NCBI GenBank assembly: GCA_958448515.1
Contig: CAUDEF010000004.1
Location: 1 to 64,000 of the forward strand
From: an uncultured Phascolarctobacterium sp.
GTDB taxonomy: Bacteria; Bacillota; Negativicutes; Acidaminococcales; Acidaminococcaceae
DNA: 64,000 nt
Direction of reading: 5' to 3'
The notes under the pieces are model-generated. The model searched no databases. It was given only the letters and a program-made list of their open reading frames with translations, and was not told where the DNA came from. Within the stretch, counting starts at the first letter, position 1. Each line of letters begins with the position of its first letter. This document shows positions 34,523 to 43,254 of this stretch, piece after piece. The translations under genes were made by a program, and so were the position numbers.

Positions 34523-35782
34523 TCAGAATAACAGCAATACCATGCCAACAAGAAGTGCCAGAGTAATACCAAGAGCATTACGTTTGCATACTTCCATGGG
34601 GTCAACGCCGGCAATACCTGCGCAGATAATGGTTGCGCCTGCAATAGGAGATATTGTACGGCCCAGAGTACCGCCCAGAGAAGCTATGGAACCCATATCC
34701 ATGGTAGCCAGACCAAATTTGGCAGCATGAGGAGTTACAGCTTCGTTGAAAGCAACGGTTGCAGCATCGCCGCTGCCGGAAATAAGCGCCAGCACAAACG
34801 GACCAAAGGTTGCCGCGATTTTTACAATACCGGAAGAATTAAGCATCCAGTCAATCAGAGATTTAATCAATCCAAGAGCATTCAAGCCAGCTACAAACAC
34901 GCCAACGGAAATAATAATACCGATAATATTGGCATAAGCGTCACCCATACCGTCAAAGAAAGACTTGGTAAGTTTAACAGGATTCATTCTGGTAACAGCA
35001 AGGCTGACAATGGCACCGATAACCATAGCATGGGGTACACCCATTTTTAAAACGGGAACCATACCGGTACTGCCCAAAAGCAGAATAATAACAGGAAGCA
35101 GCGGCATCAATGCGTAGACAGGATTAATCTTAAAGCTGTCTTCATCAGTAGTTACCGCACCGTCAGCAGGCACATAGCCTTTGTTTTCTTTAAGAACAAA
35201 AGCAATAATGGTCAGAGTAACAGCCGCTACAACAACGCCTAAAATGGTAGCCAGCATGTGATTGGCAATAACATCAGTAACCTGCACACCTGCCAGTTTG
35301 GCAATTACGCCGTTATGTACAAGACCGGGATTGAGCATACTGCCGTAAGTACCGGATTTAACAGCAGCCGCAGCCATAGCAGGATGAATACCTGCCGCAA
35401 TCATAATGGGAATAAAAATAACACCTACCGCAGCACTGCATCCTGCCGCGCTGGGAATGGCAATATTAATAATAAAGGTTGCCAGTGTAGCACCGGGAAT
35501 GAGCAAAAAGCCCAGTTTTTTCAAAACCTTACCAATAATATACACCAAATGCTTATCACAGCCTGTATATTTCATGCACCAGGCAAAGCCCATACAGGAG
35601 CACACAGAAGTAATAAGACCTGCATTAGTCATACTTTTTGCAAAAGCATCCAAAGCCGCCATTGGCTTACCGCCAATAATACACATTAAAATACCTGCCG
35701 CAATCAACACCATTCTTGATTCATGGCGTTTTAAAAGCAGCCAGATTACACCCACAACAATAAGTGCGCCGATAATCAACAT
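34523..35782 (-). CDS. dcuC: DcuC-family anaerobic C4-dicarboxylate transporter
   Basis: 419 residues from the ATG at 35782, with GGGGGGATTTGTG upstream; the longer frame overlaps the next gene and is rejected. About 12 hydrophobic spans, with family-type stretches SAAVGVIFIPIMIAAGIHPA, GTYGSMLNPGL, SGSGDAATVAFNEAVTPHA and GRTISPIAGATI. It should exchange or export succinate and other C4 acids. Succinate handling fits a gut Negativicute that ferments succinate, but direction is not shown by the sequence. Confidence 0.88.
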   Translation of the reverse strand: MLIIGALIVVGVIWLLLKRHESRMVLIAAGILMCIIGGKPMAALDAFAKSMTNAGLITSVCSCMGFAWCMKYTGCDKHLVYIIGKVLKKLGFLLIPGATLATFIINIAIPSAAGCSAAVGVIFIPIMIAAGIHPAMAAAAVKSGTYGSMLNPGLVHNGVIAKLAGVQVTDVIANHMLATILGVVVAAVTLTIIAFVLKENKGYVPADGAVTTDEDSFKINPVYALMPLLPVIILLLGSTGMVPVLKMGVPHAMVIGAIVSLAVTRMNPVKLTKSFFDGMGDAYANIIGIIISVGVFVAGLNALGLIKSLIDWMLNSSGIVKIAATFGPFVLALISGSGDAATVAFNEAVTPHAAKFGLATMDMGSIASLGGTLGRTISPIAGATIICAGIAGVDPMEVCKRNALGITLALLVGMVLLLF

Positions 35783-35877
35783 CACAAATCCCCCCAAAAC
35801 AAATAAATAATACTTTATAATTTTAAACGAAAAACCCTGTTCTGCAAATACTTTAAAGCATTGTATACAGAATACTT

Positions 35878-37905
35878 TTATTTCTGATGCCACATTGTAT
35901 ATTCGTGCACAATGTAATTGCTTAAAGCGTCCTCATACTTGCTGTCCGGCACCGGTTTATCCATCTGATCTACAAAATGCATTTCATCAGACCAGTAATA
36001 TGCCTTACCGCCAAAATATCCCAAAGCATAGGGAATATTTACATATTCCAGCAGATTACGTCCCATGAAGGCCTGAGGAACATCTATTCCCAGAAGGTAG
36101 AGCAGTGTAGGCGCCAGATCAATCTGCGAAGCATACTGTCCGGTGCGCAGTTCATCTAAAGGAGCAAGATTTTTGCTTACAAAAATCAGCGGAACAGGCG
36201 CAATGCTCTGCTTATCATCAGCATTGGTAACAATTTCAGTATATTCACCGCCGCTGTGAGGATTGTGGTCAGAAGTAATAACAAAAAGTGTTCTGTCATC
36301 CATCAGTCCTCGGCGCTCAGCTTCAGCAAAAAAGTTTTTCAGCGTGGTATCAACCCAGTACATACCACGAATAGTGGCATAGGGCTGATTGCGCACCTCT
36401 TCCGGATTATCATTCCAGCTGATTCCTGTATAAGGATAAGGCTGATGCATATCAAGAGTTTTGGTAACCATCAATAGGCGCTGCCCTTTGGCTTCTTCCA
36501 GCATATCTAAAGTTGCATCATACATAACATCATTATGAAAGCCCCAGCCGCTGGCACCGGTAAAGCCTTTTTTCTCAAGATATTCTTTGGCATAATATTC
36601 GTCCATGCCAAACTGATCCGGATACTCACGCAGCTCATTTGCGTAGTACTGGCTGGAGGCGTTCATGAAAATGCCACGCATGCCTGCGCTCTGCACACTT
36701 CTGAACAATGAAGGAGTGCCTTCACCCGGCAAATCTTTATCCATAATCAGGTGAGACCTGAAGGTTGCATTAAGGCCCTGAGTTGTAGGCACAGCAGAAG
36801 AATAATAACGATCAAGATGAGGATATTTAATAATCAAACTGTTTAAGAAAGGAGTAGCCTGCTCCGGAATATTGCTGTTGTAATAATTAATATAATCCCT
36901 GTGTACGGACTCTAAAATAAGCATTACCACTCTGTCATAAGCAGGAGCAATTTTTTCACTCTGCACTCTTGGCAGGATAATTCCCAGCTCCAGTAAAGTG
37001 CGTTTATCCTTATCCGTCAGCTGGCGCAGCTCTATATGGCTGGCCGTAGCCATTTTATCCGTATCAAAAAGAGCCTTGTTTGCAAAATTTATATTAATCG
37101 GCATAGCCACCATATTGCGGTATTCCTGTCTTGTTTTTTCTATCTCTACCTCAGCATACATGCCAATAATATTTTCAAAACAGTAAATGCCTGCCGTACC
37201 CAGCAGCCTGTCTGCCAGATTAAGACCCATGGAAAACATAGCCACACATAAAAGCGACCAGGCAAAATTGGGCTTACGTTTCTGCGGCTTGCTTACCCTG
37301 AACAGCAAAATAATTGCTATAATCGCCCCAGCAATTCCGGCAATCATGCCATTGCTCATAGTAGCAAAAATGCCTTTTACAGCATAGATATTTATGTTCT
37401 GAAACAGAACACTTTCCACATGCATGGAAGTCTGCCAGAAGTAAAACACATCAAAAATAATAGTCAGCGCTGTAAACATGTACATAACAAAGTACACAAA
37501 CTTCATCAGCAAATTAGGCCATTTATGATAGCAGATAGCTGTCAGTAAAAGCAAAAAGATATTATTGTTAATACCGGCAAAAACAGACAGCGTAGTTAAA
37601 AAGCCAGTATCAAGACTAAGCTGCTTTATCATAAACACGGCTGCACCAACATACAAAGCGCCGCATACTACAACAGGAAAATAACGCCGTACCCTGTCAA
37701 CAATACGGTTACGCCTGAAATACAGTCCCCAGGCCGCCCATAAAATAAGCGCATCACGCAAAAAACTGTCAAAAATCTTAAAATAGAACTCATTAAAAGG
37801 GAATACGTCAAGCACCGCAAACTGCGGATAAGCAATAAAAGCCTCAACTGCCAGAATAACCACCGCAATCAGCAGCAACAAATACCTTCCGGGCAATAAA
37901 AACAC
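35878..37905 (-). CDS. Membrane sulfatase-fold transferase, LtaS-like
   Basis: 675 residues. Five N-terminal membrane spans end near residue 215, followed by an extracytoplasmic alkaline-phosphatase/sulfatase domain. Metal and catalytic residues are seen in VMLILESVHRDYINYY (glutamate), VPTTQGLNATF (threonine nucleophile) and VITSDHNPHSGG. Such enzymes move glycerophosphate or phosphoethanolamine from phospholipids to surface polymers, or cleave sulfate; the LtaS-like shape suggests the first. It starts 5 bp after the lipid kinase gene, which could recycle the diacylglycerol produced. Confidence 0.8.
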   Translation of the reverse strand: MFLLPGRYLLLLIAVVILAVEAFIAYPQFAVLDVFPFNEFYFKIFDSFLRDALILWAAWGLYFRRNRIVDRVRRYFPVVVCGALYVGAAVFMIKQLSLDTGFLTTLSVFAGINNNIFLLLLTAICYHKWPNLLMKFVYFVMYMFTALTIIFDVFYFWQTSMHVESVLFQNINIYAVKGIFATMSNGMIAGIAGAIIAIILLFRVSKPQKRKPNFAWSLLCVAMFSMGLNLADRLLGTAGIYCFENIIGMYAEVEIEKTRQEYRNMVAMPININFANKALFDTDKMATASHIELRQLTDKDKRTLLELGIILPRVQSEKIAPAYDRVVMLILESVHRDYINYYNSNIPEQATPFLNSLIIKYPHLDRYYSSAVPTTQGLNATFRSHLIMDKDLPGEGTPSLFRSVQSAGMRGIFMNASSQYYANELREYPDQFGMDEYYAKEYLEKKGFTGASGWGFHNDVMYDATLDMLEEAKGQRLLMVTKTLDMHQPYPYTGISWNDNPEEVRNQPYATIRGMYWVDTTLKNFFAEAERRGLMDDRTLFVITSDHNPHSGGEYTEIVTNADDKQSIAPVPLIFVSKNLAPLDELRTGQYASQIDLAPTLLYLLGIDVPQAFMGRNLLEYVNIPYALGYFGGKAYYWSDEMHFVDQMDKPVPDSKYEDALSNYIVHEYTMWHQK

Positions 37906-37909
37906 CCCT

Positions 37910-38857
37910 TTATGCTAAAAATTTAATTGGTTCCGTTTCAATCTCAATGCTCAGCGGCGCAGCAGTAATAGCATCACCGTCAAGCTCAGCCGCAAAATTT
38001 TCTTCATTGCAGCGAATTTCAAGCTTTTTAGCTGTTTTAATAATAATACTGTCATCAAGATGCAAAGATTCCAAACCAATCAAAGCCGCGTAACGCAAAA
38101 AATCCCCACGGGTATCGCCTGTAAAAAGCGCCACATGCAGCTGCGGACTGGAAAGAGAAGCACCATTAAACAGATTATACCTGCCTGCATAATAACGACT
38201 TTTGCCTACAATAACAGAAGATGCTCCATGCCAGATATTTTCATCATCAAAGCGCACCTGAAAATGATAACGCCAGTTGCTGAATAAAAGCTCCTTGCGT
38301 ACCAGCTCCGTTCCCTGCCATACATACGCCATTTTATTAAGCAGTTTTTTCTCCTGCTCCGTCACATTATCTACAACTAAAGAGTCAAATCCGATTCCTG
38401 TAACAGTCAAAAATACATTGCCATTAGTACGGCCAAGATAAACAGGCACTTCCACACCTTTACTGATACGCTTAAACCACTTGGCAGGCTCCTTGCTCAT
38501 GAGCAGCTCTTTAGCTACCAGATTAACAGTACCAGCAGGAAAAACACTGATATAAGGAACTTTGCCAGTACTTTTATTGGCAAGCTGCTCAATAAGCGCT
38601 CTGATAGTACCATCACCACCGGCAATAATTACCCAGTCAACCTGCTCATCAACAGCGCGCTGAGCCAGCTCCTCTACCTGAGTAAATTTTTTAATGGTGC
38701 ACATTTCTACACTCTTTGCACCTAAAAGATCTTTCAGTCTTTTATAAATCTCATTTACTCTGGACATCATACTGGCAAAAAGCTGCTTGCCGGAATTACT
38801 GTTATACACCAGCATAACCTTATTAAATTTACTTATATCAACATAATTAACAGCCAT
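37910..38857 (-). CDS. Diacylglycerol kinase-family lipid kinase (DagK/YegS-like)
   Basis: 315 residues from the ATG at 38857 with AGGAGTTGAAG in front. LVYNSNSGK at the start and IIAGGDGTIRALI (about 78-90) are the nucleotide-binding motifs of the DAGK catalytic fold, followed by VFPAGTVNLVAKEL and ITGIGFDSLVV-type segments. It would phosphorylate diacylglycerol to phosphatidic acid. Together with the LtaS-like enzyme downstream this forms a lipid-recycling pair; GtrA is directly upstream. Confidence 0.85.
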   Translation of the reverse strand: MAVNYVDISKFNKVMLVYNSNSGKQLFASMMSRVNEIYKRLKDLLGAKSVEMCTIKKFTQVEELAQRAVDEQVDWVIIAGGDGTIRALIEQLANKSTGKVPYISVFPAGTVNLVAKELLMSKEPAKWFKRISKGVEVPVYLGRTNGNVFLTVTGIGFDSLVVDNVTEQEKKLLNKMAYVWQGTELVRKELLFSNWRYHFQVRFDDENIWHGASSVIVGKSRYYAGRYNLFNGASLSSPQLHVALFTGDTRGDFLRYAALIGLESLHLDDSIIIKTAKKLEIRCNEENFAAELDGDAITAAPLSIEIETEPIKFLA

Positions 38858-38859
38858 CT

Positions 38860-39303
38860 TCAACTCCTAAAAATCCATTTTTTACGGGACAGATAATTCC
38901 ATACCACCACAATACAGCTGGTCAGTACCTTACTTACCATGGGATGCCATACAAATACACTTACGAATAAATACATCAAAAGCAGATTAAAAACAAGCCC
39001 CATAATACTTACTAAAAATACCAGGCTCAGCTCCGTACTGCGCCCATACCTGCTGCCGCTGTCAAAAACCAGCACATTTCCCAGAAAATAATGATACAGC
39101 GTAGCCAAAGCAAACGATATAGCCGTAGAAGCCAGTGTAAGCTGAGTGACATTAAGCCCTATTCCATGCAGCAGATAGTGAAACAGCACATAAAAAAGCG
39201 ACCACTCCACAAGTGCCGCCGTACCGCCTACAAACAAATATAAAACTATCTTTATAAACTCATTGTCAGTATAATCCCTGCCAAATAATTCTTTTTTGCG
39301 CAT
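38860..39303 (-). CDS. GtrA family membrane protein
   Basis: 147 residues with four membrane spans and the GtrA pattern: YLFVGGTAALVEWSLFYVL near 20-40, FLGNVLVFDSGS after span 2, and the terminal basic WNYLSRKKWIF. GtrA proteins take part in moving lipid-linked sugars across the membrane or anchor partner glycosyltransferases. It heads an operon with the lipid kinase and the LtaS-like gene. Its first 20 codons and promoter are repeated at 43132-43240, on the other side of the DUF2589 cassette. Confidence 0.87.
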   Translation of the reverse strand: MRKKELFGRDYTDNEFIKIVLYLFVGGTAALVEWSLFYVLFHYLLHGIGLNVTQLTLASTAISFALATLYHYFLGNVLVFDSGSRYGRSTELSLVFLVSIMGLVFNLLLMYLFVSVFVWHPMVSKVLTSCIVVVWNYLSRKKWIFRS

Positions 39304-39368
39304 AAAAAAACTCCGCGAATAAAATGATACTATATTATATCATTTTACCGCGAAGTTGGCAAAAAGAG
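39259..39368. repeat. Direct repeat copy 1 (gtrA start and promoter)
   Basis: 110 bp containing the first codons of gtrA, the start codon, the dyad and promoter. Copy 2 at 43132-43240 is identical except for one fewer A in the A-run after the start codon. Together they bound the DUF2589 cassette. Confidence 0.9.
39316..39362 (-). promoter_or_regulatory. gtrA promoter embedded in a large dyad
   Basis: On the minus strand TTGCCA (39362-39357), 17 nt, TATAAT (39339-39334). The -10 lies in the centre of an inverted repeat whose arms are CGCGGTAAAATGATA and TATCATTTTATTCGCG. The ribosome binding site GCGGAG touches the outer arm. The same promoter is present in the outer repeat at 43206-43234. 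Confidence 0.65.
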
Positions 39369-39447
39369 CAATTATTTGACATTTTTCAGTACGTAAAAAG
39401 ACGTTATATTACCTATATGACTTATAGCAAATAGTCAGTCAATAATC

Positions 39448-40065
39448 TTATCTGCCGTTTCCTGTCTCACCATATGCAGGAATATTATACGGCGTGGTCA
39501 AATCAATACCTGCTACATAGGCATAAGTTATTTCTGCACGGTTAGCATAACCAGCAGCATACTCCTCACCTACACCAGCCGAGATATAATACTGTGACTT
39601 AAACAAATCCCGTAATACCGACAGACTGCGTAAATTATATTGCTCACATCTGTTCTTTAAAAACGTAGATACAACATAATGACTGGTAGGACACCACAAA
39701 CCTGCATAAATAAAGCAACGGGTATCATCCAGTGTCGGCACCTGCCGTAAAGTATCGACATACATCAGGCAATCATCAGACAGAAGTATTCTCTGAGCAG
39801 CCTGTCCCTGTTCACTTCCTAGAAGATCCTTAAGAGAATCCAACTCACCGCAACTGACAATATCGCTGTAAGTACGGTTCTGAAAATTACTGCCTCCGTC
39901 TATGTAACTAAGCAATAAATTGCCACGATAACCTTCCCACTGACTGCATCCCATACTTGGATAATCACCGGCAGTACTGCGGCTTACAGCGTCAAATGGT
40001 CCTTCCACTCCGGTGCTGATAAGTCCTTTAGCTATCTCAGCAGCTAAAATTTTTTGTATATTCAT
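39448..40065 (-). CDS. Putative lysozyme-like/peptidoglycan-acting protein of DUF2589 cassette
   Basis: 205 residues from the ATG at 40065; GTG and TTG starts 3 and 1 codons earlier are possible. Features are GDYPSMGCSQWEGYRGNLLL (about 34-53), then LLGSEQGQAAQRIL and a WCPTSHYVV segment. The GCSQWEG stretch recalls soluble lysozyme-like or phage-tail hydrolases, but no assured catalytic glutamate can be named. There is no signal peptide, so export would need a dedicated route or lysis. It is the last gene of the cassette, after an intergenic hairpin. Confidence 0.35.
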   Translation of the reverse strand: MNIQKILAAEIAKGLISTGVEGPFDAVSRSTAGDYPSMGCSQWEGYRGNLLLSYIDGGSNFQNRTYSDIVSCGELDSLKDLLGSEQGQAAQRILLSDDCLMYVDTLRQVPTLDDTRCFIYAGLWCPTSHYVVSTFLKNRCEQYNLRSLSVLRDLFKSQYYISAGVGEEYAAGYANRAEITYAYVAGIDLTTPYNIPAYGETGNGR

Positions 40066-40103
40066 CAATATCACTTCCTCTCCTGCAGTAAACCTATAAA
40101 AAT

Positions 40104-40135
40104 ATTCCGTATAAAATAAAAATTTTATACGGAAT
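40104..40135 (-). terminator. Hairpin terminator or attenuator inside the cassette
   Basis: A perfect 14-bp stem (ATTCCGTATAAAAT and complement) with AAAA loop, followed on the minus strand by ATTTTTATA, between the two last genes of the cassette. Confidence 0.55.
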
Positions 40136-40164
40136 AAAACTATAAAATATTATCTCTCCCTGCT

Positions 40165-40539
40165 TCAGTATCTTACAGGTTTTAAAACTCTTTTTTTTGA
40201 AGATTTACAAGGAGCCGCACCCGGAAAACAATTTCTCAATGCGGTTTCCGGAATATCATCTGGCTGAAAGCCACTATAATGGTCTTTAATCTCTTTAATT
40301 AAATTTCTGGAAAATTGTTTTATCTTATCCCGATACCGCTGCATATAATCTTTAGATCCATCAGGTAAATAATTTTCTTCGATAATGCTCCTTATTATTT
40401 TAGTATATGTTGGATGCCTGCCACATTGAGCCATATAAACAGTATGTCCCTTAAAATTATCCTCCCACTCCAAACCATATGTTGTACATAACCAAAATCC
40501 AAGCTCACACGGAATTACATGATGCTCTTGACCACACAT
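40165..40539 (-). CDS. Small protein with HHVIP motif (unknown)
   Basis: 124 residues, ATG preceded by AAGGAGTGATAGT. MCGQEHHVIPCELGFWL at the N-terminus includes HHVIP, a sequence seen in AHH/HNH-type toxin nucleases, though there the domain normally lies at the C-terminus. The remainder is basic and helical (YRDKIKQFSRNLIKEIKDHY) and ends KSSKKRVLKPVRY. Function unknown; the motif could be chance. It is cotranscribed with the DUF2589 genes. Confidence 0.4.
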   Translation of the reverse strand: MCGQEHHVIPCELGFWLCTTYGLEWEDNFKGHTVYMAQCGRHPTYTKIIRSIIEENYLPDGSKDYMQRYRDKIKQFSRNLIKEIKDHYSGFQPDDIPETALRNCFPGAAPCKSSKKRVLKPVRY

Positions 40540-40556
40540 ACTATCACTCCTTTATT

Positions 40557-40817
40557 TCACAACCAATCCGGCTTACGCTTAAAGCCTACATGATAAACTG
40601 TATATTGCATAACAATCTGGTGCTCATTAATATTAAGAATATAAAAATTTCTCTCCGTTCCAATTATTCTGCCTTTAGGATAATCATGCAGACATTTGTT
40701 TAAAAAAGCTATCTGTCTTTCTATCATCTGCTCATCGACAGTCTTTTCAGGATTAGTATTACCAATTACAATCCTTTTTACAAAACCTACATCAAAAAGT
40801 GATAATTTACTGTTCAT
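40557..40817 (-). CDS. Small hypothetical protein of the DUF2589 cassette
   Basis: 86 residues, starting MNSKLSLFDVGFVKRIV and ending FKRKPDWL. Mixed alpha/beta, with no motif, signal peptide or membrane span. The stop is 17 bp before the HHVIP gene and the start is 18 bp after the DUF2589 gene, so it is part of the run. It could be an immunity or chaperone partner of the HHVIP protein; this is positional inference. Confidence 0.4.
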   Translation of the reverse strand: MNSKLSLFDVGFVKRIVIGNTNPEKTVDEQMIERQIAFLNKCLHDYPKGRIIGTERNFYILNINEHQIVMQYTVYHVGFKRKPDWL

Positions 40818-40835
40818 TTAGTATGAACTTCCATC

Positions 40836-41444
40836 CTAAGCCTCTGCTTTTACAGAATCATCAGGCGCAACGCTTGGCTTAATAGAACTTGCCAGAATAT
40901 CCAGCACGCGGGACAGACCTTCCGGCAAAGAGCCCTGACTTGCATGTACCTGCACATGGTACTTGGCAGAATTATCAGTATTTCTGGTATTTTCCTTATT
41001 GGTACTTACAGTACCCTTAACATGGATATCTGTATGAAAAGCACCCAAACCAAATTTAAAGCCCACAGTAGAATCGTGTTCTGTAGTGGAAGCAACGGTA
41101 TTTTTAGAAGCTTCAGAAGATTTTACCTCCATGTCAAAGGTAATATCCACATCTTCAACTCCCAGTGCAGGTACCTTTACTATCGCCAGCATTGGTACAT
41201 TTAAGGAAACCTTCTCTGTAACTTCCTCATTCTTTTCTTCATCAAAACGCACTCTGTCAAAGCTGAAATCAACTGTACGCGCTTTTAAATTTTTATCACC
41301 GGCATCATTCATACATACGCCTGTAATAAAATCAGCTGTAGCCTTAGACAGTAATACCTGCGCTTCACAGGCAGCCTTCAACGGACCGCCAATCAATAAG
41401 CTCATATCAAGATCATTAAACTCTTTGGCAACATTATCTGCCAT
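40836..41444 (-). CDS. DUF2589 protein, copy A
   Basis: 202 residues from the ATG at 41444 (MADNVAKEFNDLDM), preceded by GGGGAGG. The family core is LLIGGPLKAACEAQVLLSKATADFI, then VSLNVPMLAIVKVPALGVEDVDITFDMEV, a beta-rich middle, and LSRVLDILASSIKP at the end. DUF2589 has no known function. It is closely related to copy C at 42060, which lacks about 20 residues after ATADF. Confidence 0.8.
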   Translation of the reverse strand: MADNVAKEFNDLDMSLLIGGPLKAACEAQVLLSKATADFITGVCMNDAGDKNLKARTVDFSFDRVRFDEEKNEEVTEKVSLNVPMLAIVKVPALGVEDVDITFDMEVKSSEASKNTVASTTEHDSTVGFKFGLGAFHTDIHVKGTVSTNKENTRNTDNSAKYHVQVHASQGSLPEGLSRVLDILASSIKPSVAPDDSVKAEA

Positions 41445-41471
41445 CTTAATCAGCCTCCCCAATTAATATAT

Positions 41472-41999
41472 TTAAGGCAAAAGCCTTACAAGCATATCAT
41501 TAACACGCATAACTCCTTCCGGAGGTTCACTGCTGATAAATTCCAGTTCCACATGCACTTTATTATTATCATCAGTACCGGCAAAAATGTTTGTCAGCAG
41601 TCTTTGCGACTCCTTACGGCGTAATCTTAAGCCTCTGCCGGAATAACTGTCTGATATATTTCTGTCCGGCTTATTTTCCTGTTTATCATTGCCCTGATCA
41701 AGCCCCACCATCTTGACATCAAAATCCATTTTTATCTTATGCATCTTCAGTGACACCTGAGGTACCAATGAAAAGGCCGGAACTTCCACTGTTTTGTAAG
41801 ACAGAACAGTTTCCGCCTCAGCAGAAGTGCTTTGTTCCGTTTTCTGCGGCAGCTGAATTTTAATCATATACGGATTACCATCATCATCAAAATAATCCTT
41901 CATAGCAAGAATATGCTGATTCTGCGTCAGATTATGAGCCTTAATTACAGCTCCCTGCAAGGCATCTATTAATTCATCAAAAGACTGAAATTTAGACAT
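41472..41999 (-). CDS. DUF2589 protein, copy B (divergent)
   Basis: 175 residues, ATG with GAGGTGATAGAAA upstream. The order of elements is the same as in the other two (FDELIDALQGAVIKAHNLTQN, then VEVPAFSLVPQVSLKMHKIKMDFDVKM, then EGVMRVNDMLVRLL) but the sequence is divergent. The arrangement of one divergent and two close copies suggests hetero-oligomer partners. Function unknown. Confidence 0.7.
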   Translation of the reverse strand: MSKFQSFDELIDALQGAVIKAHNLTQNQHILAMKDYFDDDGNPYMIKIQLPQKTEQSTSAEAETVLSYKTVEVPAFSLVPQVSLKMHKIKMDFDVKMVGLDQGNDKQENKPDRNISDSYSGRGLRLRRKESQRLLTNIFAGTDDNNKVHVELEFISSEPPEGVMRVNDMLVRLLP

Positions 42000-42059
42000 T
42001 TTCTATCACCTCATCATTTCACCTTCATTATATTCCTACCTATAAACATTGTCAAGTTT

Positions 42060-42560
42060 TTATTTATCAATTTTAACAGAACTTTTCAGAATATCCAGCA
42101 CTTTGGCTAAGCCCTCCGGTACAGTCTCCAGACCTTCGCGTACCTGAATATGGTACCTGGCAGAAGTATCAGTATCTCTTGTATGTTCCTCATGAGTACT
42201 TCTATCCACCTTGACAGATATATCCGTACGAACGGTATCTAAATCAAACTTTAATATATCAGCAGAATCGCATTCGGTAGCAGGAGCAGCTTCAGCAGAT
42301 TTAACCTCCATATCAAAATTAACATCCACCTCTTCAACTCCCAGTGCAGGTACCTTTACTATCCCCAGCAATGGTACATTGAAGGAAACCTTTTCCGTAA
42401 CTTCCTCATTCTTTTCTGCAGCAGAACGCACTCTGTCAGAACTGAAATCAGCTGCAGCCTCAGACAGCAACACCTGCGCTTCACAGGCAGCTTTCAAAGG
42501 AACGCCAATCAACAAGTTCTCATCAATGTCTTTAAACTGTTCAGACTTATTGTCGGACAT
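42060..42560 (-). CDS. DUF2589 protein, copy C
   Basis: 166 residues, ATG preceded by GGGGGATCGAT. LLIGVPLKAACEAQVLLSEA and VPLLGIVKVPALGVEEVDVNFDMEV match copy A almost residue for residue, and the C-terminus LAKVLDILKSSVK is also shared. Relative to A it has an in-frame deletion between AADF and SSDRVR. Recent duplication followed by deletion is likely. Confidence 0.8.
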   Translation of the reverse strand: MSDNKSEQFKDIDENLLIGVPLKAACEAQVLLSEAAADFSSDRVRSAAEKNEEVTEKVSFNVPLLGIVKVPALGVEEVDVNFDMEVKSAEAAPATECDSADILKFDLDTVRTDISVKVDRSTHEEHTRDTDTSARYHIQVREGLETVPEGLAKVLDILKSSVKIDK

Positions 42561-42594
42561 ATCGATCCCCCAATTATAATAAAATTTAAGTTAT

Positions 42595-42915
42595 TCATTG
42601 ATTACGCAGTGATAATATATATTCTATAACTTTAATTTCCAAATTTAATTTTTCCATATACTTTAATCCATACAAATATAATAAAAATAGTATAAGTATC
42701 AATATCGCCCCTGCTAAAATGAGCTCTGCTTCATTCAGTGCAAAATAAATACCCAAAATCAAACTACCTATACCAAATACGTTATCATTTATAATTTTAT
42801 CCATTCTGTCATATTCCACCGTAAGTAAAATTCTTCTTTTAGGTAATTCATTACTGGGAAAATTAATATATTTATTATAATAGATAATATAATATTTCTC
42901 TGAGTCACTAAACAT
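42595..42915 (-). CDS. Small membrane protein, first gene of the DUF2589 cassette
   Basis: 106 residues, ATG with AAAAGGGGAAATTT. A polar N-terminus of about 45 residues is followed by two adjacent hydrophobic spans (VFGIGSLILGIYFAL and LILAGAILILILFLLYLYGL) and a short helical tail. No family recognised. It may anchor the DUF2589 proteins or be unrelated to them. Confidence 0.45.
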   Translation of the reverse strand: MFSDSEKYYIIYYNKYINFPSNELPKRRILLTVEYDRMDKIINDNVFGIGSLILGIYFALNEAELILAGAILILILFLLYLYGLKYMEKLNLEIKVIEYILSLRNQ

Positions 42916-43065
42916 AAATTTCCCCTTTTATTCTATCTATAATATTCTTCTACAGTCTTTTTTATTTTTTGTAAACTTTTCTGCATCATTTGTTCTCTTA
43001 CTCAATAGAAACAAAATTCAATCTCTTAACGCTACAAAAAAACAAGAATATTTCCCCCAAAATAA

Positions 43066-43176
43066 TTATATAGGGCAAACAAATAAAGAGCCAGTACCAC
43101 CCACACCAAGATATAAAATCATTTTTATCAGCTCATTGTCAGTATAATCCCTGCCAAATAATTCTTTTTTGCGCAT
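43066..43176 (-). pseudogene. Truncated gtrA remnant
   Basis: A 36-codon frame begins MRKKELFGRDYTDNELIKM, identical to GtrA over the first 15 residues and close for 10 more (ILYLGVGGTG), then diverges and stops. The promoter and dyad upstream are intact (43206-43234), so the remnant could still be transcribed into the DUF2589 cassette. Confidence 0.85.
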
Positions 43177-43240
43177 AAAAAACTCCGCGAATAAAATGAT
43201 ACTATATTATATCATTTTACCGCGAAGTTGGCAAAAAGAG
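43132..43240. repeat. Direct repeat copy 2 (gtrA start and promoter)
   Basis: 109 bp identical to 39259-39368 except for one A missing in the run after the start codon. It ends at GCAAAAAGAG in both copies; the sequences beyond differ completely, which sets one junction precisely. Confidence 0.9.
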
Positions 43241-43254
43241 TACAATTCTAATAC

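Noticed and set aside
34420..34644. Hydrophobic N-terminal extension of the uracil-DNA glycosylase-like gene
   Set aside because: It runs through the dcuC terminator and lacks a ribosome binding site, while GGAGGG lies before the ATG at 34419.
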